The position numbers and the translations under genes are program-made. The notes below the pieces were generated by a model, which was not told where the DNA came from, did not search any database, and was given only the letters and a program-made list of their open reading frames with translations. DNA of 64,000 nucleotides. Origin: JBKQHQ01 sp052148715. GTDB taxonomy: Bacteria > Pseudomonadota > Alphaproteobacteria > Rhizobiales > Xanthobacteraceae. The stretch spans positions 1 through 64,000 of the forward strand of contig JBKQHQ010000111.1 in the NCBI GenBank assembly GCA_052148715.1. The letters are read 5' to 3'. Position 1 is the stretch's first letter. Every line of letters starts with the position of its first letter. This document shows, piece after piece, positions 53,215 through 61,522 of this stretch.

Positions 53215-54266
53215 GCGACCTCCTCCTCTTCGGCCTCGTCCGCGACCGGGCCGAAGGCGAGCGAGCGCCACAACAGCACCGGAATGAGCAGGGAAAACAC
53301 CACGACTTCCTTCAGCGCGCTGTTCCAGAACGCCGCGTAGCTTTCGAGCAAGCCGACGAACACGGCGCCGAGCGCGGCCAGCGGATAGCTCACGAGCCCG
53401 CCGATGATGGCGCCGACGAAGGCTTTTAGGCCGATGATGAAGCCGGAATCGTAATAGAGCGTCGCCACCGGGCCGATCAGGATTCCGGAGATGCCGGCCA
53501 TGGCGGAGGCGATGAGGAACGCCAGCGAGCCGGCCACCGCAGGCCGGATGCCGACGAGTCTCGCGCCGACCCGGTTGATCGCGGTCGCGCGCAGGGCCTT
53601 GCCGGTCAAAGTGAGCCCAAAGAACAGGAACAGCAGCAGGCTGAAGACGACGCTCGCCGCGATGACCAGCAGCGATTGCCCGGTCACGAACATCGAGCCG
53701 AGCGTGAAAGTCGAGTCTGTGAGCGGCTGCGTGCGAAAGCCTTCGGGACCGAAATAGACAAGCGCAAGGCCGGAGATCGCAAAATGAACCGCGACCGCGA
53801 CGATGAGCAGCACCAGAACCGAGGCGTCGGCGAGCGGCCGGAAGGCGATGCGATAGAGGAGCGGCGAGATCGGCAGCACTAGGGAGAGCGAAAGGGCGAT
53901 CTGCAGCGGCATCGCGAGGTGCTCCCCGCCGATCCCCCAGGCGATCGCGACCGGGGACAGCGGCGAGATACCGTAGATGAGGAACGCGCGCGGCAACCGT
54001 GATGCCTCGCCGCGGCGAATGAGGGTCGTGGCCTCCATCGCCAGCGCGATCCCGGACAACGTCATCACCAGCCAGATCGTGCCCGGCCGGCGGCCGAGCT
54101 CCAACGAGGCAAGCGTCAGGGCGGCGTAGGCCGCGACATCGCCGAAGGGGATGAAGATGATCCGAGTGACCGCAAAGATGAGCACCGTGCCGAGCGCCAC
54201 CAGCACGTAGATCGTGCCGTTGACGATCCCGTCCTGCGCCAACAGCAGGGCGATCTCGAGATTCAT
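53211..54266 (-). CDS. livH: Branched-chain-type ABC transporter permease LivH
   Basis: 351 residues with about eight membrane segments. It starts LLAQDGIVNGTIYVLVALGT and includes RIIFIPFGDVAAYAALTLAS and ATAINRVGARLVGIRPAVAG (the EAA-like coupling loop). It is the first gene of the minus-strand importer operon, about 180 bases from the divergent binding-protein gene. The C-terminus is strongly acidic (EAEEEEVA). Confidence 0.92.
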   Translation of the reverse strand: MNLEIALLLAQDGIVNGTIYVLVALGTVLIFAVTRIIFIPFGDVAAYAALTLASLELGRRPGTIWLVMTLSGIALAMEATTLIRRGEASRLPRAFLIYGISPLSPVAIAWGIGGEHLAMPLQIALSLSLVLPISPLLYRIAFRPLADASVLVLLIVAVAVHFAISGLALVYFGPEGFRTQPLTDSTFTLGSMFVTGQSLLVIAASVVFSLLLFLFFGLTLTGKALRATAINRVGARLVGIRPAVAGSLAFLIASAMAGISGILIGPVATLYYDSGFIIGLKAFVGAIIGGLVSYPLAALGAVFVGLLESYAAFWNSALKEVVVFSLLIPVLLWRSLAFGPVADEAEEEEVA

Positions 54267-54444
54267 GCGCGCGAGGTCATGGTTTGGCTCGGTCCCGGAT
54301 CAGCCGCAACCGAGCCGGAGGGCATCGGGTGGGTTCCAAGGGGTTGCGCCTCGGTCCATTCTAGGGTGACATCGCGCACGGCAGGCGTTCAATGCAATAA
54401 TGCGTCTAGCGACGCTAGCATAGCGATCTCACAGGAGATTCATC

Positions 54445-55608
54445 ATGTCGACTTTCTTTGCGCGGCTCGCGAGTGCCGTTGCGACCGTCGTCCTCGCCGG
54501 CGCGTTTGCCACGCCGGCGGCGGCGCAGAACGAAATCCGGATCGGCCATATCACGTCGCTCTCTGGCCCGATCGCGACGCTCGGCGTGCCCTATTCCAAG
54601 GGTCTCAAAGCCGCCAATGCGCTGATCGGCGAGATCGGCGGCTACAAAGTGCGCGTGATCGAGCTCGACGACGGCTCCGATCCCTCGGCGGCGACGCGCA
54701 ACGCGCGCAAGCTGATCGGCGAGGACAAGGTCGATGTGCTCATCGGCGCGGCCGGCACGCCGCTGACGGTCGCCATCTCGGCCGTTGGCCTGGAGGAGAA
54801 GGTGCCGCTGATCTCGCTCACGCCGATTGGGCTTGCGCCCGAGCAGCGGGGCTGGACGATCGCGGTGCCGCAGCCGCCCCCGCTCATGGTCGCCGCCGAC
54901 GTGGAGGACATGAAGAACCGCAACATCAAGACGGTCGCCTATATCGGTTATAGCGATACCTGGGGCGACCTCGTCTATGATGCGCTGACCAAGGCGGCGG
55001 CGCCGGCCGGCATCAGCGTGGTCACCAACGAACGCTATGCGCGCGCCGATACCAGCGTGACCGCGCAAGCGCTAAAAATCGTTGCCGCGCATCCGGACGC
55101 GGTGCTCACCGGCGGCTCGGGCACGGCCGGCGCGTTGCCGCATATCGGCTTGGCCGAGCGCGGCTACAAAGGGCCGGCCTACTCGACGCATGCGATCATC
55201 AATCCCGATTTCATCCGGGTCGGCGGCCCGGCGGTCGAGGGCGTGATCGCGCCGACCGGCCCGGTGATCGTGGCCGATCAGTTGCCGGATGCGAGCCCGA
55301 CCAAGAAAGTGGCGCTGGAATTCCGCGACATCTACCAGAAAACCATCGGCGAGCCGAGCCACGACGCCTTCTCGGCCTATGCCTTCGACGGCTATCTCAT
55401 CTTCGCCGATGCCGCCAAGCGGGCGCTTGCCAAGGCCAAGCCCGGCACGCCCGAGTTCCGCGCCGCCTTGCGCGACGCGCTGTTCGAGACCAACGAGCTC
55501 GTCGGCACCCACGCGATCTACAGCTTCAAGCCCGGCGGCCTCTACGGCGTCGATCAACGCGCCCGCGTGATGGTTCATCTGGAGAAGGGCGACTGGAAGC
55601 TGCAGTAG
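54445..55608 (+). CDS. ABC transporter substrate-binding protein (LivK/HAAT type)
   Basis: 387 residues. The Sec signal FFARLASAVATVVLAGAFAT...AAAQ is followed by a type I periplasmic binding fold: EIRIGHITSLSGPIATLGVP, YSKGLKAANALIGEIGGYKV, VLIGAAGTPLTVAISAVGLE and VAYIGYSDTWGDLVYDALTK. It pairs with the divergent livH-livMG-livF operon. AGGAGA precedes ATG 54445. Ligand residues differ from leucine-binding proteins enough that aromatic or organic acids remain possible. Confidence 0.93.
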   Translation: MSTFFARLASAVATVVLAGAFATPAAAQNEIRIGHITSLSGPIATLGVPYSKGLKAANALIGEIGGYKVRVIELDDGSDPSAATRNARKLIGEDKVDVLIGAAGTPLTVAISAVGLEEKVPLISLTPIGLAPEQRGWTIAVPQPPPLMVAADVEDMKNRNIKTVAYIGYSDTWGDLVYDALTKAAAPAGISVVTNERYARADTSVTAQALKIVAAHPDAVLTGGSGTAGALPHIGLAERGYKGPAYSTHAIINPDFIRVGGPAVEGVIAPTGPVIVADQLPDASPTKKVALEFRDIYQKTIGEPSHDAFSAYAFDGYLIFADAAKRALAKAKPGTPEFRAALRDALFETNELVGTHAIYSFKPGGLYGVDQRARVMVHLEKGDWKLQ

Positions 55609-55694
55609 GGTCAAGTTGAGCGGAAGGTGAAACCCACCGCTGCGGCCCGCAGGGCGGAGTAAGCTTGCGCTCATCCGCCCTGCAGCAATACTGC

Positions 55695-55931
55695 TCAGTA
55701 ACGGTTGTAGTTGTAGCTGCCGTAGCTGTTGTAGCGGGGAGCGCGATAGCCGCGGTAGTCGTCGCGAGCCCGATCGTAGCTGCGATCACGGTAGCCGCCG
55801 TAGCCGCCCCGGGTATAGCTGTTGTAGCTGCTATAGCCGTTATTGTAGCCGCCGTAGCCGTTATTGTATTGCGCCAGCGCCGGAGCGCTCAGGCAGACAA
55901 CGGCGGCGAGCGCAAGCATAAGCTTCTTCAT
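55695..55931 (-). CDS. Small secreted Gly/Tyr/Arg/Asn-rich protein
   Basis: 78 residues. The signal peptide MKKLMLALAAVVCLSAPALA ends at AQ. The mature part is low complexity, built from repeats of YNNGYGGY, YSSYNSYTRGGYGGYRDRSY and RGYRAPRYNSYGSYNYNRY. Such proteins may be envelope-associated or disordered; function is unknown. ATG 55931 with an AGGAGA site is preferred over an upstream start. Confidence 0.6.
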   Translation of the reverse strand: MKKLMLALAAVVCLSAPALAQYNNGYGGYNNGYSSYNSYTRGGYGGYRDRSYDRARDDYRGYRAPRYNSYGSYNYNRY

Positions 55932-56137
55932 TTTGCATTCTCCTGGAGTTGCGGAAACCGATAATTTCCTTGCACGGACTATCTCGCACATCAGGACGGG
56001 AGCCGGGAGGGGGCGGCCCGCCAGCGTCGAAGGGGCCCGCCAAAGGGTTTGGAGGCCGGTCCTGGGTGGGCCACCAAGTTGCGCAATGCGATCAAAGACG
56101 ACGAGCCCGGTTCCGATGCACCCGTTGAGAAGCGGCC

Positions 56138-58168
56138 TTACGGAAGCTGGGGAATGGGCGCCGACCAGACGGCCTGATAAACATACTGCGGTTGTGGAGC
56201 AGGCGGAAATGGCCCGATAAGCGGCTTCGCCGGCAGGACTTTTTGCAGGCTGACGAGCGGCGTGGATGGCGGAGCGGATTGGATGGCGCTGAGCACCGTC
56301 GCGCAGGATTGGCCGTACATATAGTTAGGCGGCGTCGAGCCGGCCGTGGCCTGTTGAGGTCCCAATCGCACACGGTACTCCAAATATGGTTGGCCCGAAG
56401 CTAGCGTCTTTGCGCGCGCCTCCAGACGCGAGGGATAGAATCCTTGCTTGCCCTGATTCTTTAGGTATTGTCCGAACGCGGGTTCCACCATCCATTTAGA
56501 GTAATCTTGCGAATACTGGGGAAAGAAGTCGATATTCCAGGGCTGCGCCTTGGCATGAGCATACGCAGCGGCTAGTCCTCCCCCTCCATTCGGCTGGATC
56601 CAAAAAATATCCTTATAGGGAGCGTCGGTGTCGTTACCTCTATCCCCGTTGAAAAGCGCGGCGAAACTGTAGCCGTCGCCCGTCGTCACCACGCCGGACA
56701 CGGTGCCCGGGAAGCCTCCGCTTTTCATCAGGTTGAAATTGTTATAAGAGACCAGCGGCGTTGCCACGGGATTCGGTTGAACCGCATCCCAACCCATTCC
56801 GAAGTAGGAATTGGTTATGCCCCGACTTTGTTCATAAGGCGTGATCGCGGTGGTGTACGTGTAAAACTTTTGCGGCCAAACGGGAGGGGGCAGGATAGGA
56901 GGCTTTCCAGGAAGCGGAATGGGGCGTGGCGCGTCCGGGAAATTCGGCAACTGCGCGCTGGCGATCGCGCCGCTGAAACGCGCCAGATCAATCGCCGTCG
57001 ATACGAGCCCTCCGGCGCCTTCGCTAGCCTGTAGGGAATTTGCGTTTAATCCTCCCCCGTAAGCCGCGGACACCGTATCGAACGGCGCAAACAATGATGT
57101 GCCCTGGATGGGTGGGACCTCGTAGTTGCCGTTCGCATCTTGATAGTGGCAGTTACTGGCGATGAGCGGCACGCCCGGAACGTTGACGGGCGGTGTCACC
57201 CCCGGAATATAGCCGCACGGATAATACACGACTTCGCGGTCCAGCTGGCCGGATTGCTGGGACGATCCAAGCAGGGTGTCGTTCATCCCCAAGGGCTTCA
57301 ACACGTTGCTTTGAATGTAAGCGAAATAGCTGCTGGCGCCGCTCGCCTTGCGGAGGAATTGGCCCAGCGCGCAGAACCCGATGTTGGAATACTGCTGGCC
57401 CTGGCCCGGCTTAAAATCCTGCGGTGTCATCGGCTGGGTCTGCACATAACCCAAGAGCGTCAGGCAATCGGGTGGGACGGAGACCGACATTCCTGAGGCC
57501 TTCTGAGCCGCTTCCACCGCCTGGAGGGTGGTCCAGCTCTCATAGTCTTCACCCCAACCGCCTTCGTGATGAAGGAGCTGATCGACGGTAGCCGGCTTTA
57601 TCCAAGATTGAACCGGTCCAAAAGTGTGACCAAACCCTGCAACGAATGGCTGGGATTGCAGTGGTTGTGGGGGTACCTGATGTGGTAACGGTGGTGTGAT
57701 AGTCTCGTCGTGAACCAGCTTGAGGACGCCCATGGCCGTGATGGCCTTCGTGATGCTGGCGATTCGCAGGCGGCTGTCGGGTTGCACGAACAGGGTGTTG
57801 CCCACGTCCGCCCAGCCGTAGGATTTCGCGAAGATCAGGTGATTGTTGTAGGTTATCGTGATCACCCCGCCCGGCGCGCCGAATTGGTTCATGAAGTTGC
57901 CTACGAGGGGATCAATGGCGCTTGCCATGTCCGGCGTAGCAAATCCAAAGGCGGGGATTGTCATGCTCGACGCCGGAAAGTTCAGCGATTTGGAATCCAG
58001 CCCCTGGACGGCAATTTGCTGCACCAGGTCCTGGTCGCAATCTGCCCAGGCCGGCGTGAGGGCGATCGTCGCGCTCGCCAAGATGACAATCGGTTTGATT
58101 CGCTTTCGCGAATGCGCCCTGCAGCGTCGAGGGGCCCTTCCTTGCCCAAGCGCGAATTGCGAGTGCAT
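56138..58168 (-). CDS. Secreted serine hydrolase, beta-lactamase/class C family
   Basis: 676 residues. After a basic N-terminus and a hydrophobic signal (IKPIVILASATIALTPAWAD) comes a class C beta-lactamase-like domain with the nucleophile motif SxxK at 138-141 (IASITKAITAMGVLKLVHDE) and YxN at 260-262 (QYSNIGF). Family members are esterases, D-amino-acid peptidases or penicillin-binding proteins. It is longer than usual (~400), with a ~250-residue extension without known domains. ATG 58168 is chosen to place the signal correctly. Confidence 0.85.
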   Translation of the reverse strand: MHSQFALGQGRAPRRCRAHSRKRIKPIVILASATIALTPAWADCDQDLVQQIAVQGLDSKSLNFPASSMTIPAFGFATPDMASAIDPLVGNFMNQFGAPGGVITITYNNHLIFAKSYGWADVGNTLFVQPDSRLRIASITKAITAMGVLKLVHDETITPPLPHQVPPQPLQSQPFVAGFGHTFGPVQSWIKPATVDQLLHHEGGWGEDYESWTTLQAVEAAQKASGMSVSVPPDCLTLLGYVQTQPMTPQDFKPGQGQQYSNIGFCALGQFLRKASGASSYFAYIQSNVLKPLGMNDTLLGSSQQSGQLDREVVYYPCGYIPGVTPPVNVPGVPLIASNCHYQDANGNYEVPPIQGTSLFAPFDTVSAAYGGGLNANSLQASEGAGGLVSTAIDLARFSGAIASAQLPNFPDAPRPIPLPGKPPILPPPVWPQKFYTYTTAITPYEQSRGITNSYFGMGWDAVQPNPVATPLVSYNNFNLMKSGGFPGTVSGVVTTGDGYSFAALFNGDRGNDTDAPYKDIFWIQPNGGGGLAAAYAHAKAQPWNIDFFPQYSQDYSKWMVEPAFGQYLKNQGKQGFYPSRLEARAKTLASGQPYLEYRVRLGPQQATAGSTPPNYMYGQSCATVLSAIQSAPPSTPLVSLQKVLPAKPLIGPFPPAPQPQYVYQAVWSAPIPQLP

Positions 58169-58418
58169 GATTGTTTCCTCCAAACGGACTGAAATGTCGC
58201 TTTTGGTCAGTGCAAACGCCGAAGGGATGAGTTTAAGCAATCGGCGGCTCTCTGATACCTTGGTACTCTATCTGCCATTGCGGAACTTGGCAAAGGGTAA
58301 GAGTTGTTGTTCGTTTATGGTGTCCCTTTTGAGGTGTTGCAGCCGAACTCGTGAATGCAACAAGCGCGCATCGTTCCCCCCTGTGGTCATTTCTTTCTCT
58401 TGAGTTTCGATCTAAAAA

Positions 58419-59513
58419 GTGAGGACATACCGTTTTGCTTTGACACACGTCGGATGGAGGCGCGCCATATTCACCGATCGCTTGGAGGCCAAATGGATCG
58501 ATGCGTTCTGCGAGATCTTTGAGCGTTGCGCCGTCAAGCGCGGCGATACCGCGGCGATCCTCTCGGAGACGCAATCCCGCGCGCTCAATGTGCAGCTCGC
58601 CGAGCTGGCCTTGCTGCGACTCGGTGCCAAGCCCTTTCACCTCGTCGTCCCGACGCCGCGCAACCCGCACCCGGTGCCGGTGCGCTCGACGGGCGCGAGC
58701 GCGGCCATCGGGCGCTTGGCGCCGGTCGTTGCGGCGCTCGGCCAATCAGGCTTTGTGGTCGACTGCACGATCGAGGGCCTGATGCATGCGCCGGAGACCC
58801 CCGAGATCCTCAAGGCCGGGGCTCGCATTCTGGTGATCTCCAACGAGCATCCCGAGGCGCTCGAGCGGATGCGGCCGGACCCGGCGCTGGAGGCCCAGGT
58901 GCGCGCGGCGGCAAAACTTTTGCGCGCGGCCAAGCGCATGACCGTCACCTCGTTGGCCGGCACGGATCTGCGCATCGACATGACCGGCGCGTCGACCGTC
59001 GGCGTCTGGGGCTGGACCGATCGCGCCGGCACGCTAGCGCATTGGCCGGGCGGGATCGTCGTGAGCTTCCCGAAGGCCGCATCGGTCGACGGCACGCTGG
59101 TGCTCGACCGTGGCGACGTCAATCTCACGTTCAAGCGCTACCTGCAGGATACGATCCGTCTGACGCTGGAAAAGGATTATGTGACGCGGATCGAAGGGGA
59201 GGGCGCCGACCCGGCGATGATGCGTTCCTACCTCGCGGCTTGGGGCGACCGCGAAGCCTATGCGGTCTCCCATGTCGGATTCGGCATGAACCCGAAGGCG
59301 CGCTACGAGGCGCTCGCCATGTATGACCAGCGCGACACCAACGGCACCGAAATTCGCGCGGTCGCCGGCAATTTTTTGTTCTCGACCGGCGCCAACGAGT
59401 TCGCCGGCCGCTACACCGCCGGCCATTTCGACATCCCGGTCATGCGCACGACCATCGCGGTCGACGACACCGTGGTGGTGCGCGACGGCGTGTTGCAGGA
59501 TGTGTTTGGCTGA
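58419..59513 (+). CDS. NicX-like 2,5-dihydroxypyridine 5,6-dioxygenase family protein
   Basis: 364 residues. It matches NicX throughout the C-terminal half: HWPGGIVVSFPKAASVDGTL, VLDRGDVNLTFKRYLQDTIR, EAYAVSHVGFGMNPKARYEA and AVAGNFLFSTGANEFAGRYT, then HFDIPVM. The iron ligands of NicX (two His and one Asp) correspond to H285, H336 and D338. NicX opens 2,5-dihydroxypyridine in nicotinate breakdown; the fold is shared with M29 aminopeptidases. The upstream N-terminus is less clear; GTG 58419 is the only reasonable start. No other nic gene is adjacent. Confidence 0.78.
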   Translation: MRTYRFALTHVGWRRAIFTDRLEAKWIDAFCEIFERCAVKRGDTAAILSETQSRALNVQLAELALLRLGAKPFHLVVPTPRNPHPVPVRSTGASAAIGRLAPVVAALGQSGFVVDCTIEGLMHAPETPEILKAGARILVISNEHPEALERMRPDPALEAQVRAAAKLLRAAKRMTVTSLAGTDLRIDMTGASTVGVWGWTDRAGTLAHWPGGIVVSFPKAASVDGTLVLDRGDVNLTFKRYLQDTIRLTLEKDYVTRIEGEGADPAMMRSYLAAWGDREAYAVSHVGFGMNPKARYEALAMYDQRDTNGTEIRAVAGNFLFSTGANEFAGRYTAGHFDIPVMRTTIAVDDTVVVRDGVLQDVFG

Positions 59514-59537
59514 TTGGATCTCAGGCGAGGACAATCT

Positions 59538-59734
59538 GTAGGGTGGGCAAAGGCGCGCGTGCGCGCCGTGCCCACGCAGATGCTTCAAGTAGAATAACAC
59601 ACAAAGGGACCTTTCGCCGAGCCGCCCTAATATTAAATTTCTGTGCGACAGATCCGCGCTCGCGTATCGCTGCCATCGTCGCGCTGGCCTATTCGCGTGG
59701 GCACGGCGCGCACGCGCGCCTTTGCCCACCCTAC
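59538..59734. repeat. MITE with perfect 40-bp terminal inverted repeats
   Basis: 197 bases. The first 40 (59538-59577, GTAGGGTGGGCAAAGGCGCG...) and last 40 (59695-59734) are exact complements. It belongs to the family at 41826-42004 and 45530-45619. Ends are compatible with TA target sites as in IS630/mariner-type elements. Its right edge overlaps the last codon of the acyl-CoA synthetase gene. Confidence 0.9.
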
Positions 59735-61521
59735 AATGCTCGATCACTCCGCAGCGGCCGGCTGGCCACCGCCGCCTGCTCCTTGAGCCGGAAATGCTGC
59801 ACCTTGCCGAGCGCGTTGCGCGGCAGCGCGTCGACGAAATGGTATTCGCGCGGCACCTTGAATCGGGCGAGCTCCTTGCCGACGTGGCGCGCGACGTCAT
59901 CGGACGTGAGCGTAGAGCCGGCTCGCACGACGATGTAGGCCACGGGAATTTCTTGCCAACGCGGGTCCGGCCGGCCAACCACGGCGGCTTCGGCGATCAG
60001 CGGATGCTCGTGCAGCACCCGCTCGATCTCCGCCGGATAGATATTTTCGCCGCCCGAGATGATCACGTTCTTCTTGCGGTCGTGGATATAAAAATATCCG
60101 TCCTTGTCGCGCGTGCCGATGTCGCCGGTGTGATACCAGCCGTTGCGCAGCACCTCGGTGGTCGCGGCTTCGTTGCCCCAATATTCGAAGAATACGTTGG
60201 GTCCGCGCACGATCACTTCGCCGGCTGTGTCCGGCGGCACATCATGGCCGCTCTCATCGACGATGCGCGCATGGCAAAAGAGCCCCGGCAATCCGGTCGA
60301 GCTGCCGCGGCTGAGATCCCCGCCGAGGCGGGTATAAACGGCGATCGGGCAGGTTTCGGTCGAGCCGTAGACCTGCAGCACCGGCACCCCGCGCGCGGTG
60401 AGCGCATTGATCAAAAATTGCGGCACTTGCGTCGAGCCGGTCGTGACGGCGCGCAGGCCCGTCAGGTCGGTGCGGGCAAAATCCGGATGCTCGATGATGG
60501 CTTGAATCGTCGAAGGCACCAGCACCGCGAGCGTCGGCCGCTCTGCGGCGATCGCCGCGAGCGTTGTTTGGGGCGCGAAGCGCGCGTGCAGCGTGACGGT
60601 GGCCCCAATCTGCAATGCGGGCGTTGTTTGGATGTTGAGCCCGCCGACATGGAACAAGGGCAGTACGGTGAGCACATGATCGTCGGAGCGCAGATCGTGC
60701 ATGTGCTGGCTCATGACCGCGTTCCACAGCAGCGCCTCTTGCCGCAGCAGCGCGCCCTTCGGACGCCCCGTCGTCCCCGACGTGTAGACGAGGAGGAGCG
60801 GGCATGACGCATCGATATGCGGATTGCGCCCGTCGCCGCCGGCCGCGGCGATGAGATCGTCGAAGGTGGGATGTGCACCTCTCCCCGCGCCCAAGTCGGA
60901 TGTTTCCGACTTGGGCCAATCATAATTTGTCGAAGTCGGGAACACCCGACTTCGACCCGGGGAGAGGTCGGGTCCGGCTGCGCCGGAACCGGGTGAGGGG
61001 GCCTCACCGCGAGTCTGAACCTGTGGAGAGTGCCCCTCACCCGGATTGCGCAAGCGCAATCCGACCTCTCCCCGCGAGCGGGGAGAGGTGAGTGTCAGCG
61101 CCTCAATTTTATCGGAACTTGCGCTCGCGGCCTCCTCAAGGCTCACAATGCGGATATCGGGAAGCGCGGCGGAGACGGCGGGGACGATCCCGGCAAACGC
61201 GTCCTGCACGAAAAAAACCTTCACCGAGGCATCGGACAGGATGAAGATCTGCTCGGGCGGGGCGAGCCGCCAGTTGAGCGGCACCAACATCGCCCCAAGC
61301 CGCGCGCAGGCGTAAAGGAGGACCAGATAGTCCGGATGATTGGCCGCGAGGATGGCGACCCGATCGCCGCGCCCGCCGCCGAGCTCGGATTTCAGGGCGC
61401 GCGCCGCGCCGGCAATGCGGCCGGCCAGCTCGGCGTAAGTCAGGGACGAGCCAGCATAGCGCAGCGCCAGCTTGTCGGGCGTGAAGGCGGCGTTGCGCTC
61501 GATGACGTCGGACAAGTCCAC
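59731..61521 (-). CDS. Acyl-CoA synthetase (AMP-forming) with an in-frame palindromic insert
   Basis: 596 residues. The adenylation domain is complete: P-loop LLLVYTSGTTGRPKGALL, YGSTETCPIAVY, YHTGDIGTRDKDGYFYIHDR, GGENIYPAEIE, and the lysine in RNALGKVQHF. Residues ~143-216 are foreign: about 74 residues translated from a palindromic repeat (60876-61090). They lie in a surface region before the P-loop, so the enzyme may still fold. The TAG stop (59733-59731) is part of the MITE end at 59734. It is the last gene of an operon with an acyl-CoA dehydrogenase and a hydrolase. Confidence 0.9.
   Translation of the reverse strand: MDLSDVIERNAAFTPDKLALRYAGSSLTYAELAGRIAGAARALKSELGGGRGDRVAILAANHPDYLVLLYACARLGAMLVPLNWRLAPPEQIFILSDASVKVFFVQDAFAGIVPAVSAALPDIRIVSLEEAASASSDKIEALTLTSPRSRGEVGLRLRNPGEGHSPQVQTRGEAPSPGSGAAGPDLSPGRSRVFPTSTNYDWPKSETSDLGAGRGAHPTFDDLIAAAGGDGRNPHIDASCPLLLVYTSGTTGRPKGALLRQEALLWNAVMSQHMHDLRSDDHVLTVLPLFHVGGLNIQTTPALQIGATVTLHARFAPQTTLAAIAAERPTLAVLVPSTIQAIIEHPDFARTDLTGLRAVTTGSTQVPQFLINALTARGVPVLQVYGSTETCPIAVYTRLGGDLSRGSSTGLPGLFCHARIVDESGHDVPPDTAGEVIVRGPNVFFEYWGNEAATTEVLRNGWYHTGDIGTRDKDGYFYIHDRKKNVIISGGENIYPAEIERVLHEHPLIAEAAVVGRPDPRWQEIPVAYIVVRAGSTLTSDDVARHVGKELARFKVPREYHFVDALPRNALGKVQHFRLKEQAAVASRPLRSDRAL
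60876..61090. repeat. Palindromic repeat inserted in frame in the acyl-CoA synthetase gene
   Basis: 215 bases with CACCTCTCCCCG / CGGGGAGAGGTG ends and four inner hairpins: CCCAAGTCGG...CCGACTTGGG, GTCGAAGTCGGG...CCCGACTTCGAC, GTCCGGCTGCGCCGGAAC and CGGATTGCGCAAGCGCAATCCG (split here: CGGATTGCGC and GCGCAATCCG). The host gene's frame is open through the insert on the minus strand. Confidence 0.85.
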
Positions 61522-61522
61522 G

